A stretch of 64,000 bases of DNA, taken from Agrobacterium larrymoorei. GTDB taxonomy: Bacteria; Pseudomonadota; Alphaproteobacteria; Rhizobiales; Rhizobiaceae. The stretch spans positions 124,001 through 188,000 of the forward strand of contig NZ_CP039694.1 in NCBI RefSeq assembly GCF_005145045.1, read 5' to 3'. A program made the position numbers and the translations under genes. Shown in pieces: positions 1 through 10,626 of this stretch. Position 1 is the first letter of the stretch. Every line of letters begins with the position of its first letter. The notes below the pieces were generated by a model, which worked only from the letters and a program-made list of their open reading frames with translations, did no database searches and had not been told where the DNA came from.

Positions 1-389
1 GACCCGCTCCAGTGTCTGAACGACATCCTCCCCCTTGTAACTGAAGCGGGCATCGACCTCCGACGAGAAGCGCGAGTAGGTGTCGACGACCGTCAGATCC
101 CCGATCTTGCGACCAGTGGCCAGTTGGTCATGAACGAAATCCATCGCCCAGACATGGTTGGAATGGGTCGGCTCCGTGCGATCAGCTCGCAGCTTCGCCT
201 GTAGCCGTAGCGTACCCGCGTCTGGCAGATATCCTTGATCTTCAGCTTCAACTCGGCCTGCTCGCCACGCCTGGACTTGTACACATAGAGCGACCGGTCG
301 ACTTTCAACACCGAGCATGCACGCCGGATCGAAACCTTCCAGTCCGCCTTGATCGTGTCGGCAAGCTTGCGCTTGCGGGCAGGTCTCAA
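1..389 (-). pseudogene. IS3-family transposase orfB, 5' part, deleted and truncated
   Basis: The leftward frame from 389 gives the orfB N-terminus (RRACSVLKVDRSLYVYKSRR, then KIKDICQTRVRYGYRR). After RYGYRR the frame breaks near 210. A different frame from about 180 continues as THSNHVWAMDFVHDQLA and DLTVVDTYSRF, the start of the DDE integrase core. The region between these motifs is missing, so this is an internally deleted transposase. The rest runs off the window. Confidence 0.7.
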
Positions 390-650
390 AGCTTTTTTGA
401 AAGCACACCCTGTAGCATGGCCTTGTCCCGCGACAGGTCGTCAACAATTCGCTTCAGCTTGGCATTCTCTTCCTCAAGCTGTCGTAACCGCTTCATCTCC
501 GACGGCATCAAGCCCCCGTATTTCCTGCGCCATTGTAAAACGTCGCGTCCGAAATTCCCGCCTTGCGGCAGACCTCGCCGATCGGCGTGCCATTCTCTAC
601 CTGCTTCAACACGATGCGATCTTCGCTTCCAAAAACTTCGAGGCCTTCAT
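386..650 (-). pseudogene. IS3-family transposase orfA, frameshifted
   Basis: Read leftward across two frames this gives the usual IS3 orfA protein: a helix-turn-helix part containing GTPIGEVCRKAGISDATFY, then KYGGLMPSEMKRLRQLEEEN and a leucine-rich end with DKAMLQGVLSKKL. A missing base just after DATFY shifts the frame, and an early stop follows the first codons, so the gene cannot make a full protein. Confidence 0.7.
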
Positions 651-802
651 CGAATTCTCCTCTTCTCCCCACTAGGGGATCATAAGTGGAAAATTCCAGT
701 TCTAAATGGCCTAATTTGACGGGTGCACGTCAATGCCGTGGATTACGCGCGCTGAACGGTCCCAGCTTGCCGCTTACCGATGTCATAAACCTGAAAAATT
801 CG

Positions 803-816
803 ATTGCATCTGAAGG
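803..816 (+). promoter_or_regulatory. weak vir-box-like site before the binding-protein gene
   Basis: ATTGCATCTGAAGG matches the VirG-box consensus RTTDCAWWTGHAAY at 11 of 14 positions. It lies about 80 bases before the binding-protein start, similar spacing to the stronger sites elsewhere in the window. With three mismatches it may be chance. Confidence 0.25.
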
Positions 817-895
817 CGAAGCAGAGGGATTTGAAATCATCGGATAATGAAGTGATGCGATTTATTCCTCCTTACGTGAATCACGAGGAAAAAAA

Positions 896-2041
896 ATGAA
901 CCGAATTCATTTGTTCAGCGCTTTACTTGGTGTGTCCGTTATGCTCGGCTCTTCAGCGAGGGCGGAAATAAAGATCGGTGTAGCAGGGCCTATCACCGGG
1001 CCGAACGCTGCAGTCGGGGAGCAATTTCGTCGGGGTGCCGCCCAAGCGGCCGCGGATATTAATGCTTCAGGTGGGATACTAGGTGAGAAAGTGAGCATCG
1101 TTTTAGGGGATGACGCTTCCGATCCGAAACAAGGAATTTCCGTAGCAAATCGCTTTGTCGCAGATGGCGTCCATTTCGTCGTGGGCCATTATAATTCCGG
1201 TGTCTCAATTCCGGCATCCGAGGTCTACGCTGAGAACGGTATTTTCCAGATTACTCCAGGCTCCACGAATCCTCAATTCACAGAGCGTAACTTATGGAAT
1301 ACATTTAGAGTTTGTGGACGGGACGACCAGCAGGGTGCCGTAGCAGGAAGATATATTGCTCAAAATCTTAAAAGTAAAAAGTTAGCAGTAATCGACGATA
1401 AAACGCCATACGGGGTAGGGATAGCGAATGAGGTGGTTCAATCAGCTAATTCGGCTGGTGTAAAGGAAGTCATCAGGGACAGCATAAACGTTGGAGACAA
1501 GGACTTCGCTGCGCTTATCGCCAAGCTCAAAGAAGCGAAGGTCAATCTTGTATATTTTGGTGGCTTATACACGGAGGCTGGTCTTCTCGCGCGTCAAGCC
1601 TCCGACCAAAATCTCGGTGCAATTCTCATGGCCGGCGATGGGATCACCTCTACTGAGTACGGTCAGATTGCCGGTGACGCCGCTGTGGGGACACTGATGA
1701 CGTTCGCTCCAGACCCCAGGCAGTCAAGATCTGCGTCGAACGTGGTCAAAGAGTTTAGGAAAAAGAAGTTCGAACCTGAAGCTTACACATTGTACGCGTA
1801 TGCCGCATTACAAATCATTAAGGCAGGCATAGAGCAAAGCAAGTCCACCGCGCCTGACGCAGTGGCCGCGAAGCTTCACGACGGAGCGCCCATAAGTACC
1901 GTGGTCGGAGATATTTCTTTCGACGCTAAGGGCGACCGAAAGGATGAGGACTATACAATGTATATTTGGAAAAAGAATGAAAAAGGAAATATAACCTACA
2001 ATATGCTTGAGTCTGGCAAACAGCAGGCGGTTCCAAAGTAG
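896..2041 (+). CDS. periplasmic branched-chain amino acid-type substrate-binding protein (LivJ family)
   Basis: A 381-residue secreted binding protein. Residues 1-23 form a signal peptide ending SARA. EIKIGVAGPITGPNAAVGEQ and INASGGILG are the standard opening of the Peripla_BP_6/LivJ family, which binds branched-chain amino acids or related small molecules for ABC import. An AGGA Shine-Dalgarno lies just before the ATG. No permease or ATPase genes are adjacent, so it is either an orphan import component or a sensory binding protein. A weak vir-box-like site (11 of 14) lies at 803-816. The ligand cannot be told from sequence. Confidence 0.85.
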   Translation: MNRIHLFSALLGVSVMLGSSARAEIKIGVAGPITGPNAAVGEQFRRGAAQAAADINASGGILGEKVSIVLGDDASDPKQGISVANRFVADGVHFVVGHYNSGVSIPASEVYAENGIFQITPGSTNPQFTERNLWNTFRVCGRDDQQGAVAGRYIAQNLKSKKLAVIDDKTPYGVGIANEVVQSANSAGVKEVIRDSINVGDKDFAALIAKLKEAKVNLVYFGGLYTEAGLLARQASDQNLGAILMAGDGITSTEYGQIAGDAAVGTLMTFAPDPRQSRSASNVVKEFRKKKFEPEAYTLYAYAALQIIKAGIEQSKSTAPDAVAAKLHDGAPISTVVGDISFDAKGDRKDEDYTMYIWKKNEKGNITYNMLESGKQQAVPK

Positions 2042-2206
2042 CCTCAATCCCTTGCAGACAAACACGAAACCCGCCCTCATTACCGCGCGTTCGAACGTCT
2101 TCGTACGCGCGGGCCTGCACGACGGCCTTCGCAACAAGTGATCACGACGAAACCTAACAGATTTGTGCTCAGACGATGATCTACGTGAACCATTTAACAG
2201 ATTTAG

Positions 2207-3421
<1,215 letters not shown>

Positions 3422-3425
3422 GCTG

Positions 3426-3540
3426 ATGAGACACCACCTCATCCAAGCGCACTGCCTTTGGCGTGATTGCTGCGCTACCTGCATTTTCGCAGGTCGTGAT
3501 TTACGATGGGCACCCCCCCGGAGACATATTCCATGTATGG
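3426..3540 (+). pseudogene. fragment of the small exported protein encoded at 9710
   Basis: Starting five bases after the aminotransferase stop, the DNA closely follows the 5' part of the gene at 9710-10081. The match includes the start (atgagacaccacctcatc) and the signal-peptide end with VIAALPAFSQVVIYDG, now in a shifted frame. Similarity stops near 3540. It is a dead partial duplicate. Confidence 0.7.
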
Positions 3541-3816
3541 CAACTCAGAATCAAACCTCCTCGATTCTTGAAAGCGCAATCGTGGCTGTCAATCCGCCCT
3601 TTAATTGCGGGACTTAGTCAAGTCTGTATTGTCCGTGCCGGTGTCACGGTCCTTTTCGAGATCATGGCCTCATGTTGATGTTCGGGCCGGATGCCTCAAC
3701 GTGTAGAGCGCGGTTATTGAACCGCAGCCGATTGAATGAGGTCATCACAACCACCGTCCCGGCGGGACATCACAGGCTCATCTCAGCCCTGCGATTTCGG
3801 GTGGCGGTCGATGGGA

Positions 3817-4832
3817 TCAGGTAGGCTCCTTGCCCCACTGGAATGAAGTACCATCAGTCCATATACAATGCAGAATGATGGCAAGTTTCCGGGCAACTGC
3901 GACCTGCGCCTTTTTTATTCCGTTGCGTTTCGCCAGCCGAAGGCCCCAAGCGCTTAAGAGCGCACCAACGCTTCGTGCGATGGAGCAAGACACTGGCCGC
4001 CGCGAAGAGATAGGTTCGCAACAGACGATCTCCCCATCGCGAGACTTGACCGACAGTGTCCGTCTCCCTGGACTGCTTACGTCTTGGTGTCAGACCCAGA
4101 TAGGCACTTACGGATGTCGCACTTCGAAAGCGAGACGGGTCGTCAATGGTATGGCGGGAGGTTAATGCCGTCGCCACACCGATGCCCGGCACGCTCGTGA
4201 GCCGCCTTGTTGTTTCGTCTGTTCGAGCCATCTGCCGGATCTGGCGATCCAGCCCCTCAAGTTCTCGACGGACATGTTCATGAACGGAAAGAAGCGGTAG
4301 TATAACCGGCCAAAGCACATGCCCCTCTCCCGTCAGGTCGATAACTCACCGCTGGAACTGTCCGGCAATGGCACGAGGAGAGATCAGGCCGCATTCTTTC
4401 AACATTGATCGGATCTGATTTTCGAGATCTCGCGCATTGAGACGCGCCGTGACCGTGCAATCAGTAGCGAGCGCACCTGTTGGCTAGCCTCACTCTTGAC
4501 CGCCACTTCGCGATACTAACCAATTCGGCCAAGCCGCGCCCATCGTTTTCGTCGCTTTTGTTCCTCCGGATGGAAAGCACCGCATGGGCGTGTCGCGCAT
4601 CTACGCAAACGACTGGCACGCCGTTCTTCTTCAGTTCATGCCAGAGCCAGCTCGACATGGCACCAGCCTCAAAGCCAACGCGTTCAGCATCCGGGGCCTT
4701 CTTCGCAAACAGCGCCGCTGAAGCGCCAAGATCCGACTTCGCGCGGCCCTCAAAGGTCAGACGACTGCTCTCTTCAACGACGTAAACGGCAGTCTCCTTT
4801 TGTGAGGCGTCCAATCCGACATACTGTTTCAT
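3817..4832 (-). pseudogene. IS110-family transposase, frameshifted
   Basis: Reading leftward from 4832 (GGAGG Shine-Dalgarno), the protein starts [20 protein letters not shown], the RuvC-like DEDD start of IS110 transposases. It continues with [27 protein letters not shown] and [17 protein letters not shown] frameshift near 4470-4500 interrupts it. The second half follows in other frames with [14 protein letters not shown] (Transposase_20) and [18 protein letters not shown] further shift near 3950 leads to a normal IS110 end ([16 protein letters not shown]). With at least two shifts it is inactive. IS110 ends lack clear inverted repeats, so its limits are set by the coding part only. Confidence 0.85.
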
Positions 4833-5566
4833 TGTGATGTCCTCCCGTTGTGAATGGGCTAGTTTGCCACCAACCTCGAGACTGGGAAATGCGGCAAGCA
4901 ATTACACCATCGTGTGGAACGTTGGCTCTGACTGACTTTTGATGAATCTAGGTTCGGGCTGGTGTTGGTTTACAAAGCAATCAGGGCCATGGTCCGTCCC
5001 TCCGCATTTGTGCCTCGTGGCTTTGTCATCGAAGAGACAGCTTCTGCTGGTGCCACGATAATTCTCGCTATCCGCTCGATGGGCATGTCTAGTCGCTAGT
5101 AGTTTCCGTTGGAGCGCGGCGTTTTGTCGAGGCATGGAATGCGCAAAGACCTACCCATCACTGTGCCATCGGGGTAGGCAAGATTGCCGGACGGGTTGAG
5201 AAACTGGGTAAGGTACTCGAGTTGGACGTGGTGAAGATTTGTTAGCCACCTGCAAACCTCATGACATCGCCACCCCCTGCTGTCGAAGTCACGTATTGGA
5301 ATTCGCGTGCAGTAGCGCCATCGGCGCTGTAAGGCCTCTGCAAACCGGTGTATACCGTGTTTAACCGCAACTTGGGTCGGCAGGCAAGATTGGTCCAGTG
5401 CTTGTCCCTGGCATAATCCAGGCAATGTACGCGGATCCTGAACATGAATCGCTTTCAATTCCTCGGCATTGCGAAGATTTCCTGCCCGCATAAAACGGTA
5501 CAAAACTGAACACAGTGTTGCAACGGGCCACGTTAAGGTTCTTCATCAGCGACGAGGAACGCGCCT
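4833..5566. other. about 730 bases without a recognisable gene
   Basis: Short overlapping frames exist on both strands, but none has a convincing ribosome site, a domain or family-like sequence. No repeat, RNA gene or vir box was recognised here. Confidence 0.5.
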
Positions 5567-6046
5567 ATGCTTTGCCCCCAGGATCTTGCAAAAATACTCA
5601 TCTTCATGCCCGAGGCTCCTGGAAGGATGATTGCCAACAGGCTGGCGGAGCAGGGATTTAAGCCTGTTGCTATATCAACCGTGCCAGAAGCTTTTGACGC
5701 GCTCCGCTCCGACGAATTCGCATTTGCCGTTACAACACGACCGAACATTGACCTGTTGCGCGCGATACGTGCGCTACCCGTGGTCAACATCGAGGTCTTC
5801 TTCCACGCAGCTGTCTCCACCGATGGCGTGGTTCCGGTGCACTCAAAGCAGTTTGACAGCAAAGCGTTTCATGAAAGAGTCGAGTTTCTCGTCCAGTCAT
5901 CTTCATCGGCGAGATCGGACGATGAGGCAGGTCGCGTGAAAGTGTCGCCGGTGCTGGAAAAGCCGAGAGGCCGCTGGTGGGCTACTGCGGCAAATGCGTT
6001 TCTTTCCATGCGAGCGTTAAAGAGCAGCATGAATGCAGAGCCCTGA
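5567..6046 (+). CDS. small protein resembling a degenerate CheY-type receiver domain
   Basis: A 159-residue protein of unknown function. The first 115 residues have the alternating strand/helix pattern of a response-regulator receiver: KILIFMPEAPGRMIANRLAEQG, then a helix and strand at AFDALRSDEFAFAVTT. The position normally held by the phosphorylated aspartate reads TTRPNIDL, so phosphorylation is unlikely. The C-terminus is basic (RGRWWATAANAF). It lies upstream of a two-component pair on the same strand but is separated from it, so a link is only a guess. Confidence 0.55.
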   Translation: MLCPQDLAKILIFMPEAPGRMIANRLAEQGFKPVAISTVPEAFDALRSDEFAFAVTTRPNIDLLRAIRALPVVNIEVFFHAAVSTDGVVPVHSKQFDSKAFHERVEFLVQSSSSARSDDEAGRVKVSPVLEKPRGRWWATAANAFLSMRALKSSMNAEP

Positions 6047-6479
6047 AACAGCGCGTGTCGGTGCGGACGGTTTTATGAGCCGGACTGCGCTTTCAGGCAT
6101 CGGTGAACCGATTTCTACGTTTCACGAGCGCGGACAAACGATGAAAAGGCGATGGCATTTAAGGAACTTTCCCCTCGTTGCCGAGATCTGCAGAGTAGCG
6201 GTTCCAAAACAGGAACAGGTGTTCCTTGGAGCATGTCTAGTCATGCTCTGGCTGATTAGTGCCGCATCGCTGTGTGGCTACGTCATGCTGGCGTTCTTCG
6301 TACTCGTAGCGCTAGCGCGGTTCGCCAAGCATAAATGTCTGTTATTTGCAGAAAAGTTGCACCGACGTTCGGGATACAGACATCACCTGATTTCCTGGGT
6401 GACCACGGCATTCTTTTTGCTGCTGACAGTCAGGGCCTGCTACATCGCGGCCGTCATCGTCGATACTCGATTTCGCTGA
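6033..6479 (+). CDS. small predicted inner-membrane protein, unknown function
   Basis: Starts inside the end of the preceding gene (overlap about 14 bases). Two strongly hydrophobic stretches, around VFLGACLVMLWLISAASLCG and AFFLLLTVRACYIAAVIV, suggest two to three membrane helices near residues 65-105 and 125-143. The start is uncertain: ATGs at 6075 and 6141 are in frame, and the latter begins MKRRWHLRNF, a plausible cytoplasmic start. No family recognised. Confidence 0.4.
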   Translation: MQSPETARVGADGFMSRTALSGIGEPISTFHERGQTMKRRWHLRNFPLVAEICRVAVPKQEQVFLGACLVMLWLISAASLCGYVMLAFFVLVALARFAKHKCLLFAEKLHRRSGYRHHLISWVTTAFFLLLTVRACYIAAVIVDTRFR

Positions 6480-6655
6480 CGGACGGAGGCTGCAACTAAC
6501 GGCTGGAACACGGTGAGGCGATTTGGCGCCGCAACATCTTGCAACATTTCCGAATGAAGTTTTGCACGTGATCGAATAGAAATAGCATGAAATGCGGGGA
6601 AGCCGTGTGTAACTTACCACAACTATTCAGCCCGACTGGCCAAGAGTTTCTAGAT

Positions 6656-7420
6656 ATGGCGATTTCCGCTCCGCAGCCTGGAAGTGCACCGCTCAAGACG
6701 TTTGCAACGACGCAGGCAAAAATCCTGATCGTTGAAGATGACAGTGACATTGCCAGCATGCTGGTGGATCTGGTCAGGGGCAACGGCTTCGAGGCCGCTT
6801 CCGTCGCAAACGGGATCGAGATGGCCAAGCTCCTTGCTCGTCACAGCTTTGATCTGATCCTTCTGGACGCCATGTTGCCTGGCGAGGACGGCTTCAGCAT
6901 CTGCAGGCGCCTGCGGTCGTCTGGAAAGACACCGATCCTTATGTTGACGGCTCTTCGCGAGGATATCGATCGGATTCTTGGTCTGGAACTGGGCGCTGAC
7001 GACTATGTCACCAAGCCGTTCAATTCGCGAGAGTTGATGGCGCGTATAAGAAATATCCTGCGGCGAGCTGCCGATCACGATCAGCCCAAGGCCGAACTTG
7101 AGGCGATGACATTCTCGGGGTGGCGGATCGATCCAAAAAGTCGCCAGCTGTTCGATGCAGAAGGGGCACAGGTCTCCATGACCACAGCAGAATTTGATCT
7201 GCTATGGGCATTCTGCTGTAATCCTAACAAAGTTCTCACTCGCGAGCAGCTTCTGGCTATGACACATGCTGGATCCGCTGGCCCGATCGAACGCAGCATC
7301 GATGCCCATATCAGCCGTGTCCGGCAGAAGATCGAACCCAATCTAAAAGACCCGACATTTATCAAGACTGTGCGGCTGGGAGGATACCTGTTTGCTTCCA
7401 AGGTAGAGCGTCTTCCATGA
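6656..7420 (+). CDS. OmpR/PhoB-family response regulator
   Basis: A DNA-binding response regulator. The receiver domain runs from KILIVEDDSDIASML to about residue 140, with phospho-acceptor D in LILLDAMLPGEDG, conserved T in LMLTAL and K in YVTKPF. A winged-helix Trans_reg_C domain follows (TTAEFDLLWAF, LTREQLL, RSIDAHISRVRQKIE, TVRLGGYLF). It overlaps the kinase gene by four bases (ATGA), so the two are translationally coupled. An in-frame ATG at 6587 would add 23 residues outside any domain. It is not VirG, which is at 39412. The target genes are unknown; the downstream lipoprotein and exported-protein genes are candidates. Confidence 0.88.
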   Translation: MAISAPQPGSAPLKTFATTQAKILIVEDDSDIASMLVDLVRGNGFEAASVANGIEMAKLLARHSFDLILLDAMLPGEDGFSICRRLRSSGKTPILMLTALREDIDRILGLELGADDYVTKPFNSRELMARIRNILRRAADHDQPKAELEAMTFSGWRIDPKSRQLFDAEGAQVSMTTAEFDLLWAFCCNPNKVLTREQLLAMTHAGSAGPIERSIDAHISRVRQKIEPNLKDPTFIKTVRLGGYLFASKVERLP

Positions 7421-8799
7421 AGGTGCTCCGCAGCGCCTCTATACGCAAGCAACTCCTGTTCCTTGCCATTCTTCTGGTCGTTCTTGTATCCGTCGTCGCG
7501 GCTGCGACGGAGCCCTTTATCTATGGGCGCCACGATAAGGGCATTGAGATCGGTTTGTTCGCTGGTCGGATCGAGAGTGTGCTCGAACAGTTTGCCCGAG
7601 GTCGGACTCTGGCGGAAGAGGAGGCGGCTCTGCGGTTCGCCGATCGGATGGGCGTGATGGCGCGCCGCGCCAATCCCTCCCAGGCGGCAGTGTCATATGA
7701 AACAGGCGCGCCAAACCCAGATATTCTGCGGCAGGTCAAAGATCTTATCAACGATGGTATTTTTACATCAATCCGAAACGCCGTTTCAGGAGACCAGCCA
7801 GCGATTCTAACTGTGAAAGTTGACGACGCCAAGGCTCTGTCTTTCGCCATGCCGGAGTTTCCGGCACATGTCTGGCTGGTGCCAGCCATGGCGAGCGGAA
7901 TCTTGAAGATCGTCATTCCCCTTATTCTCCTTGCTTTGCTTGGTAGTTGGTTGATCACGGAGCCCCTTGTCCGGTTCGCCAATGCCGCGCAACGCGTCAG
8001 CATGGACGATCACTCCGAAGAGCCCTTCAAGGCACAAGGGGCATCCGAAATCCGAAGCCTGGCAGCGTCGCTCAACATTATGCAAGACCGGATCCAGACC
8101 ATGCTGCGAGAGCGGACGAGGGTCCTTCGGGCAATAAGCCATGACCTCAGGACGCCGCTCACTCGGCTGCGTATGAGGATCGATCGAACGAACGAACCTG
8201 AACTGAAGGAAATGATGCTTGCCGATGTAACGATGCTGTCGTCGCTGATCGATGCCAGCCTAAGCTTCCTCGACAACAAATTCGAGCCGGCCCGCAATGT
8301 GGATCTCTCAAGCTTGCTCCAAACGATTTCCGACGATTTCGCCGACACGGGGGTAAGTAGTCGTTTCATCGGTCCGCGCCGACTAAAGTTCGTTTGCATT
8401 CCGCAAGGCCTGACGCGCGCCATTTCCAACTTGATCGATAATGCATCTCGGTACGCTGAACATATCGAGATTGAACTTGAAGACCGCCGCGACAGTGTCG
8501 TCATCACAGTCTCAGATGATGGGCCTGGTCTGCCCGATAAACTGAAGCTGAAGGTTCTGGAGCCGTTCTTCAAAGCCGATGAATCGCGACAGACGGGCGC
8601 GAAGAGTGGAGGCTTCGGACTGGGGCTCTCCATCGCCCAGGGGATCGTCTCGATAGGCCACAAGGGCCTGTTCACGCTGAAGGATCGCCAACCAAATGGA
8701 CTTGTCGTCGAGATCGTTCTGCCGAAGGGGAAGACGGTCCAGTCTGAAAATGGCCAGCAGATAAAACGCCGATCGTTTGAGGCCTCCCACAGGGCGTGA
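7417..8799 (+). CDS. sensor histidine kinase of the two-component pair
   Basis: A 460-residue membrane kinase. Transmembrane helices lie at about residues 13-31 and 163-185 and flank a periplasmic sensor of roughly 130 residues. A HAMP segment follows (EPLVRFANAAQRVSMDD). The H-box is AISHDLRTPLTRLRMR, and the ATPase has N (LIDNASRYAE), G1 (DDGPGLPD), F and G2 (GGFGLGLSIAQGIV) boxes. The layout resembles EnvZ-like kinases. It phosphorylates the regulator encoded just upstream, whose stop overlaps its start. The signal is unknown. Confidence 0.9.
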   Translation: MKVLRSASIRKQLLFLAILLVVLVSVVAAATEPFIYGRHDKGIEIGLFAGRIESVLEQFARGRTLAEEEAALRFADRMGVMARRANPSQAAVSYETGAPNPDILRQVKDLINDGIFTSIRNAVSGDQPAILTVKVDDAKALSFAMPEFPAHVWLVPAMASGILKIVIPLILLALLGSWLITEPLVRFANAAQRVSMDDHSEEPFKAQGASEIRSLAASLNIMQDRIQTMLRERTRVLRAISHDLRTPLTRLRMRIDRTNEPELKEMMLADVTMLSSLIDASLSFLDNKFEPARNVDLSSLLQTISDDFADTGVSSRFIGPRRLKFVCIPQGLTRAISNLIDNASRYAEHIEIELEDRRDSVVITVSDDGPGLPDKLKLKVLEPFFKADESRQTGAKSGGFGLGLSIAQGIVSIGHKGLFTLKDRQPNGLVVEIVLPKGKTVQSENGQQIKRRSFEASHRA

Positions 8800-8900
8800 A
8801 TATTTCCCAACATTTCTGAAAACACAGCGGCGTCACCGTCAGCTATTGCTCATTCAGCCGTATTCGCCGCATGGCGCCATGATCTGCTGGAGCAAACCCA

Positions 8901-9560
8901 TTGAATATTTTTTCCAAGGCTACCGTCTGCATTGTCTTTGCCAGCACGCTTGCCAGTTGCACCACACCCGCCCCAACCGCCTATGCTGGGCTCGCATCGG
9001 CCGGTTACCTTAGGGCTAATCCAAGTGACCGCAGCGGTCGTACGCCGTACCGTTATGACAATGGCGCGAAATGGGGACAGTACGATAAGGTCATGGTCGA
9101 TGCTGTGACTGTCTACCGCGGGCCGGACCACCAGTTCGGCAAATTGAGCGAAGAGGACAAACTCGCGCTTGCGAGCTACATGCAATCCCAGTTCACCCAG
9201 AAGCTGCAAGCACGATTTTCACTCGTCAGCTCGGCCGGGCTTGGAACGCTGCGAGTGCATCTGACGCTTACGGGGGCAAAGACCACCACGCCTGTCCTCG
9301 GCCCGTTATCGCATCTTGATGTCGGAGGCGGTGTCTACAACGCGGTTCAAGCGGCACGCGACAAGGAGGGATCGATGACCGGCTCCGTGACCTACGCGGT
9401 CGAGGTATATGACGCGGCGACCGGCTCGCTTCTGTCCGCCTACGTCTCCAAGCAGTATCCCAACGCAATGAATGTCGGCGCAAGCTTCGGTGCTTTCAAG
9501 GCCTCCCAGGTGGCGATTGACAAGGGAGCCGACGCACTTCTGGCGAAACTGCGTCAGTAA
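8901..9560 (+). CDS. predicted outer-membrane lipoprotein, DUF3313-like
   Basis: A 219-residue lipoprotein starting with TTG. The signal peptide ends in the lipobox LASC, so the mature protein would begin at Cys19. The body (SAGYLRANPSDRSGRTPYRY, then a long alternating region with VTYAVEVYDAATGSLLSAYVSKQ) resembles DUF3313 lipoproteins, whose function is not established. It follows the two-component pair on the same strand after about 100 bases, so co-regulation is possible. Confidence 0.65.
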   Translation: MNIFSKATVCIVFASTLASCTTPAPTAYAGLASAGYLRANPSDRSGRTPYRYDNGAKWGQYDKVMVDAVTVYRGPDHQFGKLSEEDKLALASYMQSQFTQKLQARFSLVSSAGLGTLRVHLTLTGAKTTTPVLGPLSHLDVGGGVYNAVQAARDKEGSMTGSVTYAVEVYDAATGSLLSAYVSKQYPNAMNVGASFGAFKASQVAIDKGADALLAKLRQ

Positions 9561-9709
9561 GAACGGCCGCAACATATCGCAATAACAAACGACACACAGC
9601 AACAGGGGCTGAGTGCATGATGTCGTCTCGCATCGCCTCGTTGCCGTAAGGACCGAACCCGATTGCAGCACCGAATATGAGCCAGATCGCCTTCAATCCT
9701 GGAGATTTC

Positions 9710-10081
9710 ATGAGACGTCATTTCATCGTGTTGAGTGCGGCCATTGCTTTAAGCGTGATCGCCGCGCTACCTGCCTTTTCGCAGGTCGTCATCTATGACG
9801 GCCAACCTTCGGATCCCTATTCCGTTGACGGAAATACGGAATCCGACTTTCTCCATGCTTGGAACCGCCATCATGACGTCGAAAGACGTTGGTCGGGCCA
9901 ACGGTCAAGTTATGGACCGAACGATGTCATCACCTTGCTCCAGGATCGGGGCTACAAAGTGAGGAATGTTGAGGATGTCGGTGAACGTTATCTGGTCAAG
10001 GCAACTCGCGGCGGCGACAACCTGCTCGTCAGCGTATCGAAGTCAGGCGACATTATGGGTGTCGTCCACGATCGGTATTGA
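9710..10081 (+). CDS. small exported protein, possibly PepSY-like
   Basis: A 123-residue protein with a clear signal peptide (MRRHFIVLSAAIALSVIAAL, cut after AFSQ). The mature part has a helix-strand-strand ending (DVITLLQDRGYKVRNVEDVG, then RYLVKATRGGDNLLVSVSKS) reminiscent of PepSY-type folds, which bind or inhibit periplasmic proteins. GGAG precedes the ATG. A partial dead copy follows the aminotransferase at 3426. The function is unknown. Confidence 0.6.
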   Translation: MRRHFIVLSAAIALSVIAALPAFSQVVIYDGQPSDPYSVDGNTESDFLHAWNRHHDVERRWSGQRSSYGPNDVITLLQDRGYKVRNVEDVGERYLVKATRGGDNLLVSVSKSGDIMGVVHDRY

Positions 10082-10626
10082 GACACGTCATTTTAGGCAC
10101 CGCGATTAAACCAGTGTATCTGGAAGACGCTCTTTGCGAGGTCGATACCGACTGTGGCAAGTGCTGACATGGATCGCCCCTCTGCTGCGGAAAATAACAC
10201 CCGAACCATCCACACCATCAATTGTGGCCGATCCCTGGCAGGCTGTAACATCTTTCAACATAACATGACCCAACTCAACAATCAGGTCTGCCATACCTTG
10301 GACAAGGCGGTGCACTTATCGCGCCGATGACACGAATGCCGGGGACCGCCCGCCGGCAGCAGTCTCTGGGGGATTGGTCATATGCCCTCCTTCAAACTGG
10401 AGGTCTACTTGTTCAGGACGCCGTACAGTCATCGGCAATGCTTTTGGCCAGGTGCAAGTTCTGTGCTGGATGGGGAAGTCTGAACCCCGAGGTTTCCCCA
10501 TCGCCCACAAAAGGATTCCGCAGTCTGTGGGGGCAAATCCCTTGGTGGCGCCCTTGCGGATGCGCCTTCGTTCAAAATCGCCGATCCGATTTTCCAGCTT
10601 ACACACCTCTAAGACGGGATGGTCTC
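10082..10626. other. intergenic stretch before the peptide-export cassette
   Basis: No gene is supported. The frame of the downstream transporter is open back to 10327, but the extra 100 residues look unlike any transporter N-terminus. They are Trp/Cys-rich with low-quality codons, so they are treated as untranslated. Confidence 0.4.

Larger units (their letters stand above)
1..731 (-). mobile_element. IS3-family (IS407-like group) remnant, cut by the window edge
   Basis: This stretch reads leftward as the orfA and orfB of an IS3-family element. Both frames are broken, and the left part lies outside the window. The element's right end is probably near 715-731, where a short imperfect palindrome (tgacgggtgcacgtca) follows the orfA start region. 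The family assignment rests on the typical orfA helix-turn-helix and leucine-rich tail and on the orfB HTH_21/integrase-core motifs. The exact end is an estimate. Confidence 0.75.

Noticed and set aside
6656..7420. A second virG
   Set aside because: It is an OmpR-type regulator paired with its own EnvZ-like kinase, and its sequence differs clearly from VirG at 39412.
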